Shown: positions 1-8,855, numbered from the stretch's first letter. The stretch is 64,000 nt of DNA from Oceanicella sp. SM1341 (GCF_003448965.1 NZ_QRGC01000002.1:310001-374000); one strand, 5' to 3'. Translations and numbers: made by a program. Notes: generated from the letters alone by a model not told the origin.

Positions 1-1182
1 GTCTTCGTGGTGGTGGTGATCGGCGGCATGGGCTCGCTCCCCGGCGCCTTCATCGCCTCGGTGCTGATCTCGGTGCTCAATGTCTTCGGCGTGGCCTACC
101 TGCCCTCGAGCACGCTGGTGCTCATGTTCGTGGTGATGGCCATCGTGCTCACCGTGCGGCCCTTCGGCCTGCTGGGGCGCGAGGAAGTGGCCGGCGAACA
201 CGGCCAGGTCGGCGAGCCGGAGCGGCCCATCCGGCCCTTCGGCCTCACCGGCCGGCTGATCTTCGGGGCCATCGTGCTGGCGCTGGCGCTGCTGCCGCTC
301 TACGGCTCGCCCTTCGCGCAGGTGCTCATCACCGATATCGTGATCTTCTGCCTCTTCGCCGCCTCGCTGCAGTTCATCCTCGCCTCGGGCGGGCTGGTGA
401 GCTTCGGCCACGCGATGTTCTTCGGCGGCGGCGCCTATGTCTCGGCGCTCGCGGTCACCTATGCGGACACGCCGATGGAGCTCGCCTTCCTGCTCGCGCC
501 GCTGGGCGCGGGGCTGATCGCCATCCTCGTGGGCTGGTTCTGCATCCGGCTCTCGGGCGTCTATTTCGCCATGCTCACCCTTGCCTTCAGCCAGCTCATC
601 TGGTCGCTCGTCTTCCAGTGGGGCGAGGTGACCGGGGGCGACGACGGGCTGGTGAACATCTGGCCGGCGGCCTGGCTGTCGGACACCACGGCCTATTACC
701 TCTTCACCCTGCTGGTGGGGCTGGGCGGCATCGTGTTCCTGCGCCATGTCATCCATTCACCCTTCGGCTACGCCCTGCGCGCCACCCGTGACAGCGCCCG
801 CCAGGCCGAGGCCACCGGCATCGACGTGCGCCGGGTGCAATGGGTGGCCTTCGCCTTCGCCGGCATGATGGCCGGGCTCGCGGGCGGGCTGTTCGTGTTC
901 TCCAAGGGCTCGATCTTCCCCAACGAGCTCGAGATCGCCAAGAGCTTCGACGCGCTGATCGTGGTGTTCCTGGGCGGGGTGAAGACCCTCTCCGGCGCCG
1001 TGGTGGGCGGGGCGTTCTTCGAGAGCGTGAAGGACTGGCTGACCCGGCTGGAATACTGGCGGCTGGTGCTGGGCCTCGTCATCATCGGCGTGGTCATCGT
1101 GGCGCCGGAAGGCATCGTGGGCACCGCGCGCCGGGTGGGCGAGCGGCTGGGCCTGGTGAAGGAAGGGGAGGGCACGCGATGA
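1..1182 (+). CDS. Fused LivH-LivM branched-chain amino acid ABC permease (5' truncated)
   Basis: Inner-membrane permease of a branched-chain amino acid (HAAT family) importer. The frame is open from the first base, so the start lies upstream. About the first 60 visible residues read as the C-terminal end of a LivH-type permease (IGGMGSLPGA, then VRPFGLLGRE). A charged linker of about 25 residues follows, then a complete LivM-type permease with many hydrophobic helices and the motifs SFGHAMFFGGGAY and SGVYFAMLTLAFSQ. There is no stop between the two halves, so both permease subunits are one polypeptide. The stop overlaps the livG start (ATGA), which indicates translational coupling. Family assignment is strong; the transported solute is inferred only from the family. 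Confidence 0.88.
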   Translation, partial: VFVVVVIGGMGSLPGAFIASVLISVLNVFGVAYLPSSTLVLMFVVMAIVLTVRPFGLLGREEVAGEHGQVGEPERPIRPFGLTGRLIFGAIVLALALLPLYGSPFAQVLITDIVIFCLFAASLQFILASGGLVSFGHAMFFGGGAYVSALAVTYADTPMELAFLLAPLGAGLIAILVGWFCIRLSGVYFAMLTLAFSQLIWSLVFQWGEVTGGDDGLVNIWPAAWLSDTTAYYLFTLLVGLGGIVFLRHVIHSPFGYALRATRDSARQAEATGIDVRRVQWVAFAFAGMMAGLAGGLFVFSKGSIFPNELEIAKSFDALIVVFLGGVKTLSGAVVGGAFFESVKDWLTRLEYWRLVLGLVIIGVVIVAPEGIVGTARRVGERLGLVKEGEGTR

Positions 1183-1952
1183 GCGTCATCCTGAAGGTAG
1201 AGCACCTGGCCAAGAGCTTCGGCGGGGTGAAGGCGGTGACGGACGTGAGCTTCGAGGTGCGCGCGGGCGAGCTGAAGGCGCTGATCGGGCCCAACGGCGC
1301 CGGCAAGAGCACCTGTTTCAACATGCTCATGGGCCAGCTCAAGCCCAGCTCCGGCCGCGTGAGCCTCGACGGGCAGGACATCACCGGCCACTCCCCGCGC
1401 GACGTCTGGCGCCGTGGGGTGGGGCGCACCTTCCAGATCACCGGCACCTACCAGAGCATGACGGTGGCGGAAAACGTGCAGATGGCGCTGATCAGCCATC
1501 ACCGGAAGATCTACTCCTTCCTGCCGCGGGCCCACCGGATGTACCGCGAGGAGGCGCTGGCCCTGCTGGCGCTGGTGGGCATGGCGGACCAGGCCAACCG
1601 CGCCTGCGCCATCCTCGCCTATGGCGACCTGAAGCGGCTCGAGCTTGCCATCGCGCTCGCGCATGAGCCGCGCCTGCTGCTGATGGACGAGCCCACCGCC
1701 GGCATGGCCCCGCGCGAGCGCATCTCGCTCATGCAGCTCACCGCCGACATCGTGGCCGAGCGCGGCATATCGGTGCTCTTCACCGAGCACGACATGGACG
1801 TGGTCTTCGCCCATTCCCATCACATCATGGTGCTGAACCGGGGCGAGCTGATCGCCGACGGCACGGCGGCGCAGGTGCGCGCCAATGCCCGCGTGCAGGA
1901 GGTCTATCTCGGCGGCGGCACCCTGTTCTCGCCGGAGGACGCCCATGGCTGA
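1179..1952 (+). CDS. livG: LivG-type ABC transporter ATP-binding protein
   Basis: Cytoplasmic ATPase that energises the LivHM permease encoded just upstream. It has Walker A GPNGAGKST near residue 37, a LAYGDLKRLELAI signature region, Walker B LLLMDEPTAGM and an H-loop TEHDMD. The late C-terminal tail (VQEVYLGG) is typical of LivG. The ATG start overlaps the permease stop by 4 bases, and the gene end overlaps livF by 8 bases, so the three genes form one operon. The 257-residue length is normal for LivG. The exact amino or organic acid substrate cannot be read from the ATPase. Confidence 0.9.
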   Translation: MSVILKVEHLAKSFGGVKAVTDVSFEVRAGELKALIGPNGAGKSTCFNMLMGQLKPSSGRVSLDGQDITGHSPRDVWRRGVGRTFQITGTYQSMTVAENVQMALISHHRKIYSFLPRAHRMYREEALALLALVGMADQANRACAILAYGDLKRLELAIALAHEPRLLLMDEPTAGMAPRERISLMQLTADIVAERGISVLFTEHDMDVVFAHSHHIMVLNRGELIADGTAAQVRANARVQEVYLGGGTLFSPEDAHG

Positions 1953-2658
1953 GCCCATTCTCGAAGTCGACGCGCTGCATTCCTTCTACGGAAAGGCGCA
2001 TATCCTCAACGGGTTGAGCTTCAGCGTCGGCCGGGGCGAGGTGGTGGCCCTGCTGGGGCGCAACGGCGCCGGCAAGACCACGACGATGAAATCGGTGATG
2101 CAGCTCGTGCGCCCGCGCGAGGGCAAGGTGCGCTTCGGCGGCGAGGACATCACCGGCTGGCCCGCGCACCGGGTGGCGCGGCGCGGCCTGGGCTACGTGC
2201 CCGAGGAGCGGCGCATCTTCACCGACCTCACCATCCTCGAAAACCTCGAGGTGGGCCGGCAGGCGCGCCGCGAGGGCGCGCCCTTCTGGACCGTGGAGGC
2301 ACTGTTCGAGCTGTTCCCCAACCTCTCGGAGCGCCGGCACAACCGCGGCAAGGCGATGTCGGGCGGCGAACAGCAGATGCTCACCATCGCCCGCACCCTG
2401 ATGGGCAACCCCGGGCTCTTGCTGCTCGACGAACCCTCCGAGGGCATCGCCCCGGTGATCGTCGAGCAGATGGCCCGCACCATCCTGCGCTTCAAGGACG
2501 AGGGGCTCACGGTGATCATCTCCGAGCAGAACCTGCACTTCGCCCGCGCGGTGGCCGACAGGGCGGTGATCATCGAGGGCGGCGAGAAGAAGTTCGACGG
2601 AAGCTTCGCCGAGCTTGAAAATCATCCCGAGATCCGGGATGCGTACCTTTCGGTTTAA
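1945..2658 (+). CDS. livF: LivF-type ABC transporter ATP-binding protein
   Basis: Second ATPase of the branched-chain amino acid type importer. It has Walker A GRNGAGKTT, the LivF-like GYVPEERRIF Q-loop region, signature MSGGEQQML and Walker B LLLLDEPSEGIAP. At 237 residues it has standard LivF length. The ATG at 1945 lies inside the 3' end of livG; longer in-frame starts upstream would extend far into livG and are unlikely. The gene is followed 18 bases later by a MarR regulator on the same strand, which may be co-transcribed. Confidence 0.9.
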   Translation: MAEPILEVDALHSFYGKAHILNGLSFSVGRGEVVALLGRNGAGKTTTMKSVMQLVRPREGKVRFGGEDITGWPAHRVARRGLGYVPEERRIFTDLTILENLEVGRQARREGAPFWTVEALFELFPNLSERRHNRGKAMSGGEQQMLTIARTLMGNPGLLLLDEPSEGIAPVIVEQMARTILRFKDEGLTVIISEQNLHFARAVADRAVIIEGGEKKFDGSFAELENHPEIRDAYLSV

Positions 2659-2676
2659 TGGCACGGGACTGAGCAT

Positions 2677-3126
2677 GTGACGGACGACACCACGCAGGAC
2701 ACGAAGCGCCCGGCGCACGGTTACGTGCTCGACGAGCAGGTGGGCTTCCTGCTGCGCAAGGCCTGGCAGCGCAACACGGTGATTTTCGCCGAGCGGATGG
2801 AGACCGGGCTCACGCCCACCCAGTTCTCGGTGATGTACCGGCTGTCGGAGGTGGGCTCGGTGTCGCAGAACCAGCTCGGCCGCTCGGTCGCGATGGACGG
2901 CGCCACCACCAAGGGCGTGGTCGACCGGCTGATCGGCCGCGGCCTGCTCACCACCCGGCCGGACCCGGATGACCGGCGGCGCCACCTCGTCTCGCTCACG
3001 GCCGAGGGCCGGGAGGTGTTCGAGGCCTCGGTGATGACGGCGCACAGGGTGACGGCGGAAACCCTCGCCCCCCTCACCGCCGCCGAACAGCGCACCCTGG
3101 TGCGGCTGCTCGCCAAGATCCAGTAG
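2677..3126 (+). CDS. MarR family transcriptional regulator
   Basis: Winged-helix repressor of the MarR family, 149 residues. The recognition helix region LGRSVAMDGATTKGVVDRL is followed by the wing DPDDRRRHLVSLTAEG, which is diagnostic of the family. The start is a GTG at 2677; the ATG two bases earlier is out of frame and stops at once. Located 18 bases after livF, it is probably a local regulator of the transporter operon and may sense the transported compound, as many MarR proteins bind small aromatic or acidic ligands. That role is inference from position. No operator palindrome was identified. Confidence 0.85.
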   Translation: MTDDTTQDTKRPAHGYVLDEQVGFLLRKAWQRNTVIFAERMETGLTPTQFSVMYRLSEVGSVSQNQLGRSVAMDGATTKGVVDRLIGRGLLTTRPDPDDRRRHLVSLTAEGREVFEASVMTAHRVTAETLAPLTAAEQRTLVRLLAKIQ

Positions 3127-3373
3127 CCGCGCGGCCGGGCGCACCCATGGAGCCCGCGCGCCCCTGACGCCCGCCTGCCGCTGACGCTCGCGCCCCTGAC
3201 GCCCGCGCCGCCCGGCCAGCTCGGCCGAGGCGGCTTTCCGCCGGTCCGGCAGGCGGCACAGACCCGGGCCATGCCCCCCGGCTGGATGCCCCCCCGTCTG
3301 GTTGCACCCAGTCTGCCGGATGCCGGCCGGCGGCGCGGGCGAGGCACGCGCAGCGGCTGCGGCGCGGGCGCGC
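3127..3373. repeat. Convergent intergenic spacer with 18-bp direct repeats
   Basis: Non-coding GC-rich spacer between the convergent marR and GGDEF-EAL genes. It contains a perfect 18-base direct repeat (starting CGCGCCCCTGACG) at 3157-3174 and 3189-3206, a 32-base period. I see no convincing small gene; the open frames here are by-products of high GC. A termination role is possible but no clear hairpin with a T tract is present. Confidence 0.5.
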
Positions 3374-4969
3374 TCAGCCGGTCGCCGGCTGGGGCGGGCG
3401 GGGGCGGGCGAAGAGCGCATGCGCCTGGTCGGCCGGCATCGGGCGGGAAAACAGGAAGCCCTGGCCCATGTCGCAGCCCTGGGCGCGCAGCCAGTCCGCC
3501 TCGCCGATGGTCTCGATCCCCTCCGCCACGCTCACGAGGCCGAGCGAGCGGGTGAGGTTGATGATCGAGCGGACGATCTTCTCGCTGTCCTCGCTGCCGT
3601 CGAGGCGGTGGACGAAGGACCGGTCGATCTTGATCTTGTCGAAGGGCAGTTCGCGCAGGTGGCGCAGGCTGGAATACCCGGTGCCGAAATCGTCGAGCGA
3701 CACGCGCACCCCCGCCGCCTTCAGCGTGTTCATGATGTCGCGCGCCGCCTCGAGGTCGTTCACCAGCGCGGTTTCGGTGATCTCGATCTCGAGCCGCCCC
3801 GGGGCGAAGCCGGCGCTGTCGAGCACTTCCAGCACCCGGGTGGCGAAGGCGCGGTCGCGCAGCTGGCTGGGCGAGGTGTTGATGGCGATGGTGAGGGCCT
3901 CCGGCCAGTCCCGCGCGTCCTCCACCACATGGCCGAGGATCACCGGGAAGATCTGCGGCGGCAGGCCCGCGTCCTCGGCCACGGGGATGAAGGTATCGGC
4001 GGTGAGCAGGCCACGTTCCGGATGCTCCCAGCGCGCGAGCGCCTCGAAGCCGGTGAGCGCGCCGCTGGCCAGGTCGTGCAGGGGTTGATAGTGCGGGCGG
4101 ATGCCGCCGTTGCAGAGCGCGAGGCGCAGCTCCGCCTCCAGCGCGATGCGGGCGCGCAGGCTGCTGTCGAGCGCGCTGTCGAACACGGCATAGGTGTTTC
4201 GCCCGGCCGATTTCGCCTGGTACATCGCGAGATCGGCGCGCTGCATCAGCGCGCCCGCATCCTCCGCGTCGCCGGGAAAGCCGGCGATGCCGATGCTCAC
4301 GCTCACGCGGCTCTCCACCGTGCCGAGGCTGAAGGGCTGGTCGATCGAGGCGAGGATGCGCTGGGCCACGCGCAAGACCGTTTCGCTGCCCGTGCCGTCA
4401 TGTGTCATCAGCACGGCGAACTCGTCTCCCCCGAGCCGGGCGAGGAAGTCCTCGGCGCGCAGGTTGCCCTTCAGCCTGTCGGTGACGGTCTGCAGCAGCA
4501 TGTCGCCGGTGGCGTGGCCATAGGTGTCGTTCACGCTCTTGAAGCGGTCGAGGTCGAGCAGCAGCACGGAAAAGCCGCGCCCGGTCGCCCGGGCGAGGGC
4601 GATGCGGTCCTCCAGCTCCTCCTGGTAGAGGCGGCGATTCGGCACGCCGGTGAGCGCGTCGTAGCGGGCGAGCACGGCGGCATTGTTCTCCGCCGCCTGC
4701 CGGCGCGAGACCTCGCGGTACAGCTCCCGCGTGCGCAGAACCAGCACGGCGACGAGCGCCAGCGAAAGCACCACGAAGACGGTGAAGATCTCGTCCAGCT
4801 CCAGGTCTTCGTGGGCGCGGGAGTACTGGTAGAAGCATTCGAAGGAATCCAGCGAGACGAGCAGGATCTGCGCGAGGAAGGCGACGACGAACACGACGAC
4901 ATAGGGCCGGCGACGGCCCGGGAGGCCGGGTGCGCGCGGCTCCCTGTCTCGATCCGGATTGCGCTTCAT
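3374..4969 (-). CDS. Membrane-anchored GGDEF-EAL c-di-GMP turnover protein
   Basis: Bifunctional-architecture cyclic di-GMP protein of 531 residues. Two membrane helices (about residues 23-40 and 62-79) precede a GGDEF domain with an intact GGDEF motif at 180-184 and an RAED inhibitory I-site at 171-174, five residues before it. A full EAL domain follows, with EAL at 309-311 and the DDFGTGYSSL loop. Both halves therefore look catalytically competent, so the protein could synthesise or hydrolyse c-di-GMP. No PAS or other sensor is present; the short periplasmic loop is the only extracytoplasmic part. I prefer the ATG at 4969 (MKRNPDRD) to an upstream ATG at 5032 because the extra 21 residues lack family character. 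Confidence 0.88.
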   Translation of the reverse strand: MKRNPDRDREPRAPGLPGRRRPYVVVFVVAFLAQILLVSLDSFECFYQYSRAHEDLELDEIFTVFVVLSLALVAVLVLRTRELYREVSRRQAAENNAAVLARYDALTGVPNRRLYQEELEDRIALARATGRGFSVLLLDLDRFKSVNDTYGHATGDMLLQTVTDRLKGNLRAEDFLARLGGDEFAVLMTHDGTGSETVLRVAQRILASIDQPFSLGTVESRVSVSIGIAGFPGDAEDAGALMQRADLAMYQAKSAGRNTYAVFDSALDSSLRARIALEAELRLALCNGGIRPHYQPLHDLASGALTGFEALARWEHPERGLLTADTFIPVAEDAGLPPQIFPVILGHVVEDARDWPEALTIAINTSPSQLRDRAFATRVLEVLDSAGFAPGRLEIEITETALVNDLEAARDIMNTLKAAGVRVSLDDFGTGYSSLRHLRELPFDKIKIDRSFVHRLDGSEDSEKIVRSIINLTRSLGLVSVAEGIETIGEADWLRAQGCDMGQGFLFSRPMPADQAHALFARPRPPQPATG

Positions 4970-5235
4970 GCTGTTCTGTTCCGACTGCCGGCCCCGGGCC
5001 GGGGCGACCATGAAACACGGGTCTAGCCGCAATTCTCTGCCCGAGCGTTAACCGGGCCCGGATCACGCGGCGCGCCCCGCTCTCGCCCTGCTGTCCCCGC
5101 GCGCGGGAGCCCCGCCGGCCGGGGGCCCCGTGTCCGTCCCGCAGCGGGGGGCCGACGCCGCATGGCTGGACGCGGCCTGCGAGGGCGGCATCGCCTCGCG
5201 CAGGGCCGGTGGCCTTTCGGGTGTTGCCGCGGGGG

Positions 5236-5658
5236 TCAGGAGTCGGGCACGGGGTCGAAGCGAAGCCGCGACAGGTCGTGCTCGCGCAGGTTCACGGTCT
5301 GCCCGGTCCTGTCGCCGTACTGGAAGGCTTCGAGCACGTGGGCGTAGCCGTGCTCCAGCCAGAGGATGAAGCCCAGCATGTTCCCCTCGCCCAGGCCATG
5401 CATCCGCACGGCCGGGCCATGGGCGAGGCGCTCACCGTCCCATTTCGGCGCCGCGCTCCGGTCCACCTCGATGGTGGTGTAGAAGCCGTGCCCGGTGTTG
5501 TCGCGGTCGACCACGCGTGCGGTGGCCAGTTGCGCCCGCAGGGTGCCGCGCTGATCGGCGCTCAGCCGGGCAGTGTCGGTCTCGCAGATGTGGTGAAACA
5601 CCGCCGCTTCGAGGGGCGTGAGCTCGGTCATCTGGCCGGCCTGCTCAGAACTTGGCAT
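5236..5658 (-). CDS. Hypothetical protein, about 140 residues
   Basis: Small cytoplasmic-looking protein that I do not recognise. It has no signal peptide or membrane helix. Notable features are a HGFYTTIEVDR stretch and a conserved-looking GLGEGNMLGFILWLEHGYAHVLE segment close to the C terminus, followed by RLRFDPVPDS. The coding frame can be extended upstream through the tRNA-Phe gene, which cannot be real, so the start is at 5658 (MPSSEQ) or, equally plausible, at 5631 (MTELTP). It sits between the GGDEF-EAL gene and tRNA-Phe on the same strand. Function unknown. Confidence 0.6.
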   Translation of the reverse strand: MPSSEQAGQMTELTPLEAAVFHHICETDTARLSADQRGTLRAQLATARVVDRDNTGHGFYTTIEVDRSAAPKWDGERLAHGPAVRMHGLGEGNMLGFILWLEHGYAHVLEAFQYGDRTGQTVNLREHDLSRLRFDPVPDS

Positions 5659-5786
5659 CGCTCGCTGTCCGCTCCGGGGTTGGGTCGACAGCATTCGGCC
5701 GCCCGGCGCGCGTTCGCAAGGGGGTAGTTCCGCGCGCGCGCGTCTTCGGCAAAGCCGGTCCCGGCGGGTCTCTGCGAGGGGGGGCG

Positions 5787-5862
5787 TGGTGCCCGGGGGC
5801 GGATTCGAACCACCGACACGCGGATTTTCAATCCGCTGCTCTACCAACTGAGCTACCCGGGC
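5787..5862 (-). tRNA. tRNA-Phe (GAA)
   Basis: A 76-nt cloverleaf on the minus strand including an encoded CCA. The acceptor stem GCCCGGG pairs with CCCGGGC, the discriminator base is A, the D arm contains AGCTCAGTTGGTAGAGC, and the T arm contains GGTTCGAATCC. The anticodon stem GCGGA/TCCGC closes the loop TTGAAAA, giving anticodon GAA. It lies directly downstream of yacG on the same strand and may share the infA-maf-rng-yacG transcript. Confidence 0.97.
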
Positions 5863-5917
5863 GGGCGAGGCGCAGCGCCTCGGTGGAGCGGTGTTTAGAC
5901 CAGCCGAAAGGCAGTGT

Positions 5918-6100
5918 CTAGTGCCTTCTGACGGTGTTTTCGCCGCTCTCGTCATCGAGGTCGTCGGGGGCCTCTTCTTCCTCGGCGGGGATGGCATAGG
6001 AGCCGCGCAGCCAGCGGCCGAGATCGACGTCGGCGCAGCGTTTTGAGCAGAACGGGCGGTAGGCTCGTTCGGTCGGTTTTCCGCAGATCGGGCAGCTCAT
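5918..6100 (-). CDS. yacG: YacG, zinc-binding DNA gyrase inhibitor
   Basis: Sixty-residue zinc protein. Cysteines at positions 3, 6, 18 and 22 (CPIC and FCSKRC) match the YacG zinc site, followed by the family motif DLGRWLRGSYAIP and an acidic tail. YacG binds GyrB and inhibits gyrase in E. coli. The ATG at 6100 overlaps the stop of the upstream RNase E/G gene (ATGA), which sets the start and implies coupling. The maf-rng-yacG order is common in Alphaproteobacteria. Confidence 0.9.
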   Translation of the reverse strand: MSCPICGKPTERAYRPFCSKRCADVDLGRWLRGSYAIPAEEEEAPDDLDDESGENTVRRH

Positions 6101-7149
6101 GCGAGAAGCTCCGTGATCGGGCGCCTTTCCCGCTTGCGCTGAAGTTCGAGGTTTCCGAGCGGGGTCCAGCCGGCGAAGCTGGTCTCCACCGCGTCGGCCT
6201 TCAGCGCGGCGCGCAGCGCGGTTTCCAGTTGCACCCGCTCCTTCTTGGCGAGGGGCGCGAGGTCGACGGTCACCTGGCCGCCGAAGCCGCGCAGGCGCAG
6301 CTGCCGGGGCAGCTCGCGAATCGCGGCGAGATTGGCCTTCAGGCAGGCGGCGGGGGAGAAATCCTTGCCGGTGTTCACGTCCACCGCCACCATGGCGCGG
6401 GTGGCCTCCACATACATGTGGCCGCCGCCGGGCAGGGCAACCCGCGGGCTGCGCAGCGCGTCGATCGCCTCCCACACGCCGAAATGCTCGAAATGGCCCT
6501 CTCGGCTCTCCTCGTCCTGCCAGACAGCGTCGGGGTCGGGGTCCGACCAGTCGCGCCAGGCCTCGACGATGGCGCCGGGGGCCTCGACGGCAAGGCAGGG
6601 CCCGGCCTCGGCCGCGGCCTCGGCTGCGGCGCGCAGGTCGGTGAGCGTCGCGATGTCCTCGGCGATGGCCTCGGCCGCCACGCCCTCGGAGGCGGAGCGG
6701 ATGATGGCGCCGGTATCGTCGTCTCCCAGCGCCTCGGCGGCGATGGCAGCGAGGCGGTCGCGCTCGGCGCCGTCGCGGATGCGGCGGGCCACGTTCACGC
6801 CGGGCGCGGTGGGCGAGAGGATGGCGTAGCGGCCCTTGTAGAGCACGCGCGCGCTCATCGGCACCGCCTTGCCGGCCTCGGCATGGCTGGTGACCTGGGC
6901 GAGGATCATGTCGCCGGGGCGCAGGCCGGGGGCCTCGCGCACCAGCCCCTCGGCGCCGCCGAGATCGGCGAAGACGCCGCCGGCGTTCTGGCTCTTGCGG
7001 GTGACGCGGCCCCAGTAGATCGCGCCGGGGCGCGGGGTGGGGTCGTCCTCCGCCGGGTCGACCAGCAGGTCTTCGAGCTTGCCGTCGACCAGCAGCGCCG
7101 CGTAGCCGCGGCCGGCGATCTCGTCGGTGACGATGATGCGGCCCTTCAT
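6097..7149 (-). CDS. rng: Short ribonuclease E/G family protein
   Basis: RNase E/G family endoribonuclease of 350 residues. Family catalytic elements are visible: [11 protein letters not shown], carrying the metal-binding Asp and Asn, and the second acidic position in [11 protein letters not shown]. An N-terminal region with [17 protein letters not shown] and GDMILAQVT resembles the embedded S1-like part. It lacks the CPxC zinc-link and the C-terminal small domain of E. coli RNase E and RNase G (489 residues for RNase G), so it is a minimal form. The start ATG overlaps the maf stop. Likely role is rRNA or mRNA processing; substrate specificity of the short form is not evident. Confidence 0.82.
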   Translation of the reverse strand: MKGRIIVTDEIAGRGYAALLVDGKLEDLLVDPAEDDPTPRPGAIYWGRVTRKSQNAGGVFADLGGAEGLVREAPGLRPGDMILAQVTSHAEAGKAVPMSARVLYKGRYAILSPTAPGVNVARRIRDGAERDRLAAIAAEALGDDDTGAIIRSASEGVAAEAIAEDIATLTDLRAAAEAAAEAGPCLAVEAPGAIVEAWRDWSDPDPDAVWQDEESREGHFEHFGVWEAIDALRSPRVALPGGGHMYVEATRAMVAVDVNTGKDFSPAACLKANLAAIRELPRQLRLRGFGGQVTVDLAPLAKKERVQLETALRAALKADAVETSFAGWTPLGNLELQRKRERRPITELLA

Positions 7150-7727
7150 GCAGTCTCCTCCATGCGCAGCACGCCGGCGCCGGCGAGCAGGTTCACGGTT
7201 TCGCACAGCGGCAGGCCGACCACGTTGGAATAGCTGCCGTTTATCGCCGGGATGAAGGCCTGCGCCCGGCCCTGGATGCCGTAGCCGCCCGCCTTGCCCC
7301 GCCATTCGCCGGAGCGGATATAGGCGGAGACTTCCGCGTCCGACAGGCGCTTCACCTGCACGGTCGTCTCCACCGTGCGGGTCCAGAGCCGCGGGCCGGC
7401 GAGGGCAACGGCGGTGATCACCCGGTGGCGGCGGCCCGAGAGCAGGTAGAGGAACTGCGCGGCCTCCGCCTCGTCCCGCGGCTTGCCCATGATGCGGCGG
7501 CCGAGGGCGACCACCGTGTCGGCGCAGAGCACGAAGCTGCCGTCAGCGGCCCCGGCCTGGACTGCGGCGGCCTTCTCGCGGGCGAGGCGTTCGGCATAGG
7601 GGCGGGGCAGTTCGCCCTTTGCCGGGGTCTCGTCGATGTCGGCGGGGTGCACCGCGTCCGGCGTGATGCCGGCCTGGGCGAGAAGCTCCAGCCGTCGGGG
7701 CGAGGCGGAGCCTAGGATCAGTCGCAT
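7146..7727 (-). CDS. maf: Maf family nucleotide pyrophosphatase
   Basis: Maf/Ham1-fold nucleoside triphosphate pyrophosphatase, 193 residues. The N-terminal [14 protein letters not shown] motif is the family signature, followed by [14 protein letters not shown] and a GKPRDEAEA segment; [17 protein letters not shown] is the conserved later motif. Maf proteins hydrolyse canonical or modified NTPs (dTTP/UTP or m7GTP subclasses) to monophosphates. Which subclass is present is not resolved here. It lies 71 bases after infA and is coupled by overlap to the RNase E/G gene. Confidence 0.93.
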   Translation of the reverse strand: MRLILGSASPRRLELLAQAGITPDAVHPADIDETPAKGELPRPYAERLAREKAAAVQAGAADGSFVLCADTVVALGRRIMGKPRDEAEAAQFLYLLSGRRHRVITAVALAGPRLWTRTVETTVQVKRLSDAEVSAYIRSGEWRGKAGGYGIQGRAQAFIPAINGSYSNVVGLPLCETVNLLAGAGVLRMEETA

Positions 7728-7798
7728 GCAGCCTCCCTGCGGGCGATGCCTTCGGGGGGCGCACGCGTCGGCGGGCGTGCGGCCGCCCGCGGCGTGTC

Positions 7799-8017
7799 TT
7801 ACTTGAAGCGGTAGGTGATCCGGCCCTTGGTGAGGTCGTAGGGGGTCATCTCGACCTGGACCTTGTCCCCCGCCAGAACCCGGATCCGGTTCTTGCGCAT
7901 CTTGCCGGCGGTGTGTGCGATGATCTCATGGCCGTTGTCGAGCGTCACCCGGAAGGTCGCGTTCGGCAACAGCTCGGTCACGACACCGGGGAATTCGAGC
8001 ATTTCTTCCTTGGCCAT
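7799..8017 (-). CDS. infA: Translation initiation factor IF-1
   Basis: Exactly 72 residues, the canonical bacterial IF-1 length, with the S1/OB fold sequence [42 protein letters not shown] and [13 protein letters not shown]. It binds the 30S A site during initiation. The ATG at 8017 has GGAGA five to eight bases upstream; an in-frame extension upstream to 8074 is rejected because it would add 19 residues never seen in IF-1. Likely first gene of the infA-maf-rng-yacG unit. Confidence 0.97.
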   Translation of the reverse strand: MAKEEMLEFPGVVTELLPNATFRVTLDNGHEIIAHTAGKMRKNRIRVLAGDKVQVEMTPYDLTKGRITYRFK

Positions 8018-8122
8018 GATTTCTCCGAGTAAATACAAAGGGTGTGCAGGGCCAACGGAACACCGGGACCCCACGCCGGGCGAAACATGGGGGCAAAGCG
8101 GGGGAAATGCAAGGCCGAATAC

Positions 8123-8728
8123 CTAGGGTGTCGCCGCATGGGTCATGCGGCGGACGAGGTCGGCATAGTGATCGGCGACCTCGACGGCCGAGAGCCGCCC
8201 CCCGGCGCGATACCAGGTCGTCACTCCGGTGAGCATGGCAATGATGGCGCGGGTGGTCAAGCGCAGGTCGGGCAGGCGGAAGCAGCCCTCGGCCATGCCG
8301 CGCTCCAGGATGGCGCGCAGGGCGGCCTCGTAGCAGCCGCGCAGGCCCTCGATCTCGGCGAAATTCGTCTCCGAGAGGTTGCGCAGCTCCATGTAGGCGA
8401 TGAACACCTCCTCGGGGCGCGAGATGTGGTAGCCCACGTGGAAGCGCACGAAGCGCTCCAGCGCGTCGGAGGCCCCCTCGCCGGCGCCGAGGGCGCTTTC
8501 CGCTTCCCAGGCCTCGAGCAGGGCGCACATGTGCTCGCGCATCAGCGCGTGCAGCAGGGTCTGCTTGTCGGGGATGTAGAGGTAGATGGTGCCGGCCTGC
8601 ACCCCCACCTCGGCGGCGATCTCGCGCATCGAGACGGCGGCGAAGCCCCGGGCCGCGATCAGCCGGCGCGCCGCCGCCTGGACCGCCTCGGCCGTGCTCG
8701 CCCCCTTCGATCCGCTCCTGCGCCCCAT
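8123..8728 (-). CDS. TetR/AcrR family transcriptional regulator
   Basis: A 201-residue TetR repressor. The N-terminal helix-turn-helix reads AARGFAAVSMREIAAEVGVQAGTIYLYIPDKQTLL, the usual TetR pattern with the YxY recognition helix. The C-terminal ligand-binding half contains RPEEVFIAYMELRNLS and ends with AVEVADHYADLVRRM, similar to acyl-CoA or fatty-acid responsive TetR proteins, which is only suggestive. A perfect GGTCA-N7-TGACC palindrome sits 27 bases upstream of the start and is a good autoregulatory operator candidate. Confidence 0.88.
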   Translation of the reverse strand: MGRRSGSKGASTAEAVQAAARRLIAARGFAAVSMREIAAEVGVQAGTIYLYIPDKQTLLHALMREHMCALLEAWEAESALGAGEGASDALERFVRFHVGYHISRPEEVFIAYMELRNLSETNFAEIEGLRGCYEAALRAILERGMAEGCFRLPDLRLTTRAIIAMLTGVTTWYRAGGRLSAVEVADHYADLVRRMTHAATP

Positions 8729-8754
8729 GCCGTCCCCTTCGCCCTGCCCGATGT

Positions 8755-8771
8755 GGTCAGAGTAAATGACC
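8755..8771. promoter_or_regulatory. Candidate TetR operator
   Basis: Perfect inverted repeat GGTCA-GAGTAAA-TGACC located 27-43 bases upstream of the tetR ATG. Its AT-rich centre stands out from the surroundings. Position and symmetry fit an autoregulatory site of the adjacent TetR protein. No experimental consensus was compared. Confidence 0.45.
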
Positions 8772-8855
8772 GGATGTTCAGTTGAAAGGGGAAGCGGGTG
8801 GCGAGGTTAACGGAATGACGCCGCGGCCCCGACGCGCCGGGGCCGCGGGCGAGGT

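Noticed and set aside
5659-5997. N-terminal extension of the small unknown gene through tRNA-Phe
   Set aside because: The frame crosses a complete tRNA gene on the same strand, so the extra 113 codons cannot be part of the protein.
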